Shown: piece after piece, positions 63,938-64,000 of the stretch
Position numbering within the stretch: position 1 is the stretch's first letter
Layout of the letters: each line of letters begins with the position of its first letter
DNA from: JADKAV01 sp963769435
Lineage (GTDB): Bacteria; Actinomycetota; Actinomycetes; S36-B12; UBA10799
Direction of reading: 5' to 3'
Assembly: GCA_963769435.1 (NCBI GenBank)
Contig: CAVYLN010000002.1
Location: 744,001 to 808,000 of the forward strand
Length of the DNA stretch: 64,000 bases
Translations under genes and position numbers: made by a program
The notes under the pieces: generated by a model
The model's input: only the letters and a program-made list of their open reading frames with translations
The model's database searches: none
Told to the model about the DNA's origin: nothing

Positions 63938-64000
63938 GGGACGATCCTGACACCCGGGCCCGACAACGGGGAGTGCCGGGAGGCTCAGCGGCTCCAGGTG
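63938..64000. other. 63-bp end of the window
   Basis: No gene or site recognised upstream of uvrD2. Confidence 0.5.

Overview
The window is one stretch of a high-GC actinobacterial chromosome, most likely from an uncultivated or metagenome-assembled member of the Actinomycetes. The evidence is lineage-typical families (WhiB7, UvrD2 with HRDC, UPF0182, PPA1309-like, DUF2342 metalloprotease, DUF5679, 13E12/DUF222 HNH proteins, DUF4386), strong GC bias at third codon positions, frequent GTG starts and ATGA/GTGA gene overlaps. I see no rRNA, tRNA, CRISPR array or complete insertion sequence.

Layout. 1-3976 (minus): a group 3b-type [NiFe] hydrogenase operon (hydB, a cyclic-nucleotide-binding protein, hydG, hydD, hydA), cut by the window edge. 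4114-17716: a DNA-transaction block with a 13E12 HNH protein, a LexA-like box, a RecQ-type helicase with a phosphoribosyltransferase-like tail, then VWA, HAD, HIT and HNH genes, followed convergently by an AddAB-like helicase-nuclease pair. 17961-22915: a secreted protein, a TetR-ACT-GNAT fusion with a histone-H1-like tail, an ADP-ribosylglycohydrolase fused to a Cys-phosphatase module, and a small winged-helix-like gene. 22931-29174 (minus): a cation-efflux remnant, a DUF1524 nuclease and an eight-gene operon of membrane, coiled-coil and OmpA-lipoprotein genes without a known role. 29318-33567: a TetR regulator divergent from a zinc-type oxidoreductase and a DUF4386 membrane protein, a 129-bp tandem duplication, and a dihydrolipoamide dehydrogenase-like flavoprotein. 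33575-41736: an unknown protein, a secreted PI-PLC-like protein, an FmdB zinc ribbon, an IdeR/DtxR-boxed ferric iron ABC transporter and two small enzymes. 41745-48633: a TauE/SafE exporter, an ApbE/ferric-reductase/NuoF-like/ferredoxin electron-transfer operon, an Rrf2 regulator with a lipoprotein, a Na+/H+ antiporter and a small acetyltransferase. 48673-51418: methyltransferase, SDR and pirin. 51547-63937: a block resembling the mycobacterial Rv3193c-Rv3198c neighbourhood (UPF0182, PDZ/Lon-like protease, DUF2342, TOMM/ThiF-like protein, ABC1 kinase, whiB7, uvrD2), including a well-formed whiB7 leader with uORF, antiterminator and terminator.

Recurring problem. At least seven otherwise complete genes (hydB, recQ, addA, the DUF1524 nuclease, the zinc-type oxidoreductase, the NuoF-like gene and the ABC1 kinase) are restored to full length by removing one or two single bases. 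All of these are apparent one-base insertions. The one-sided pattern points to consensus errors in the sequence more than to gene decay; the coordinates are listed in the findings.

The strongest candidates for undescribed biology are the RecQ-VWA-HAD-HIT-HNH cluster beside a LexA-like box and AddAB, the OmpA-lipoprotein membrane operon, and the TetR-ACT-GNAT-H1 fusion protein.
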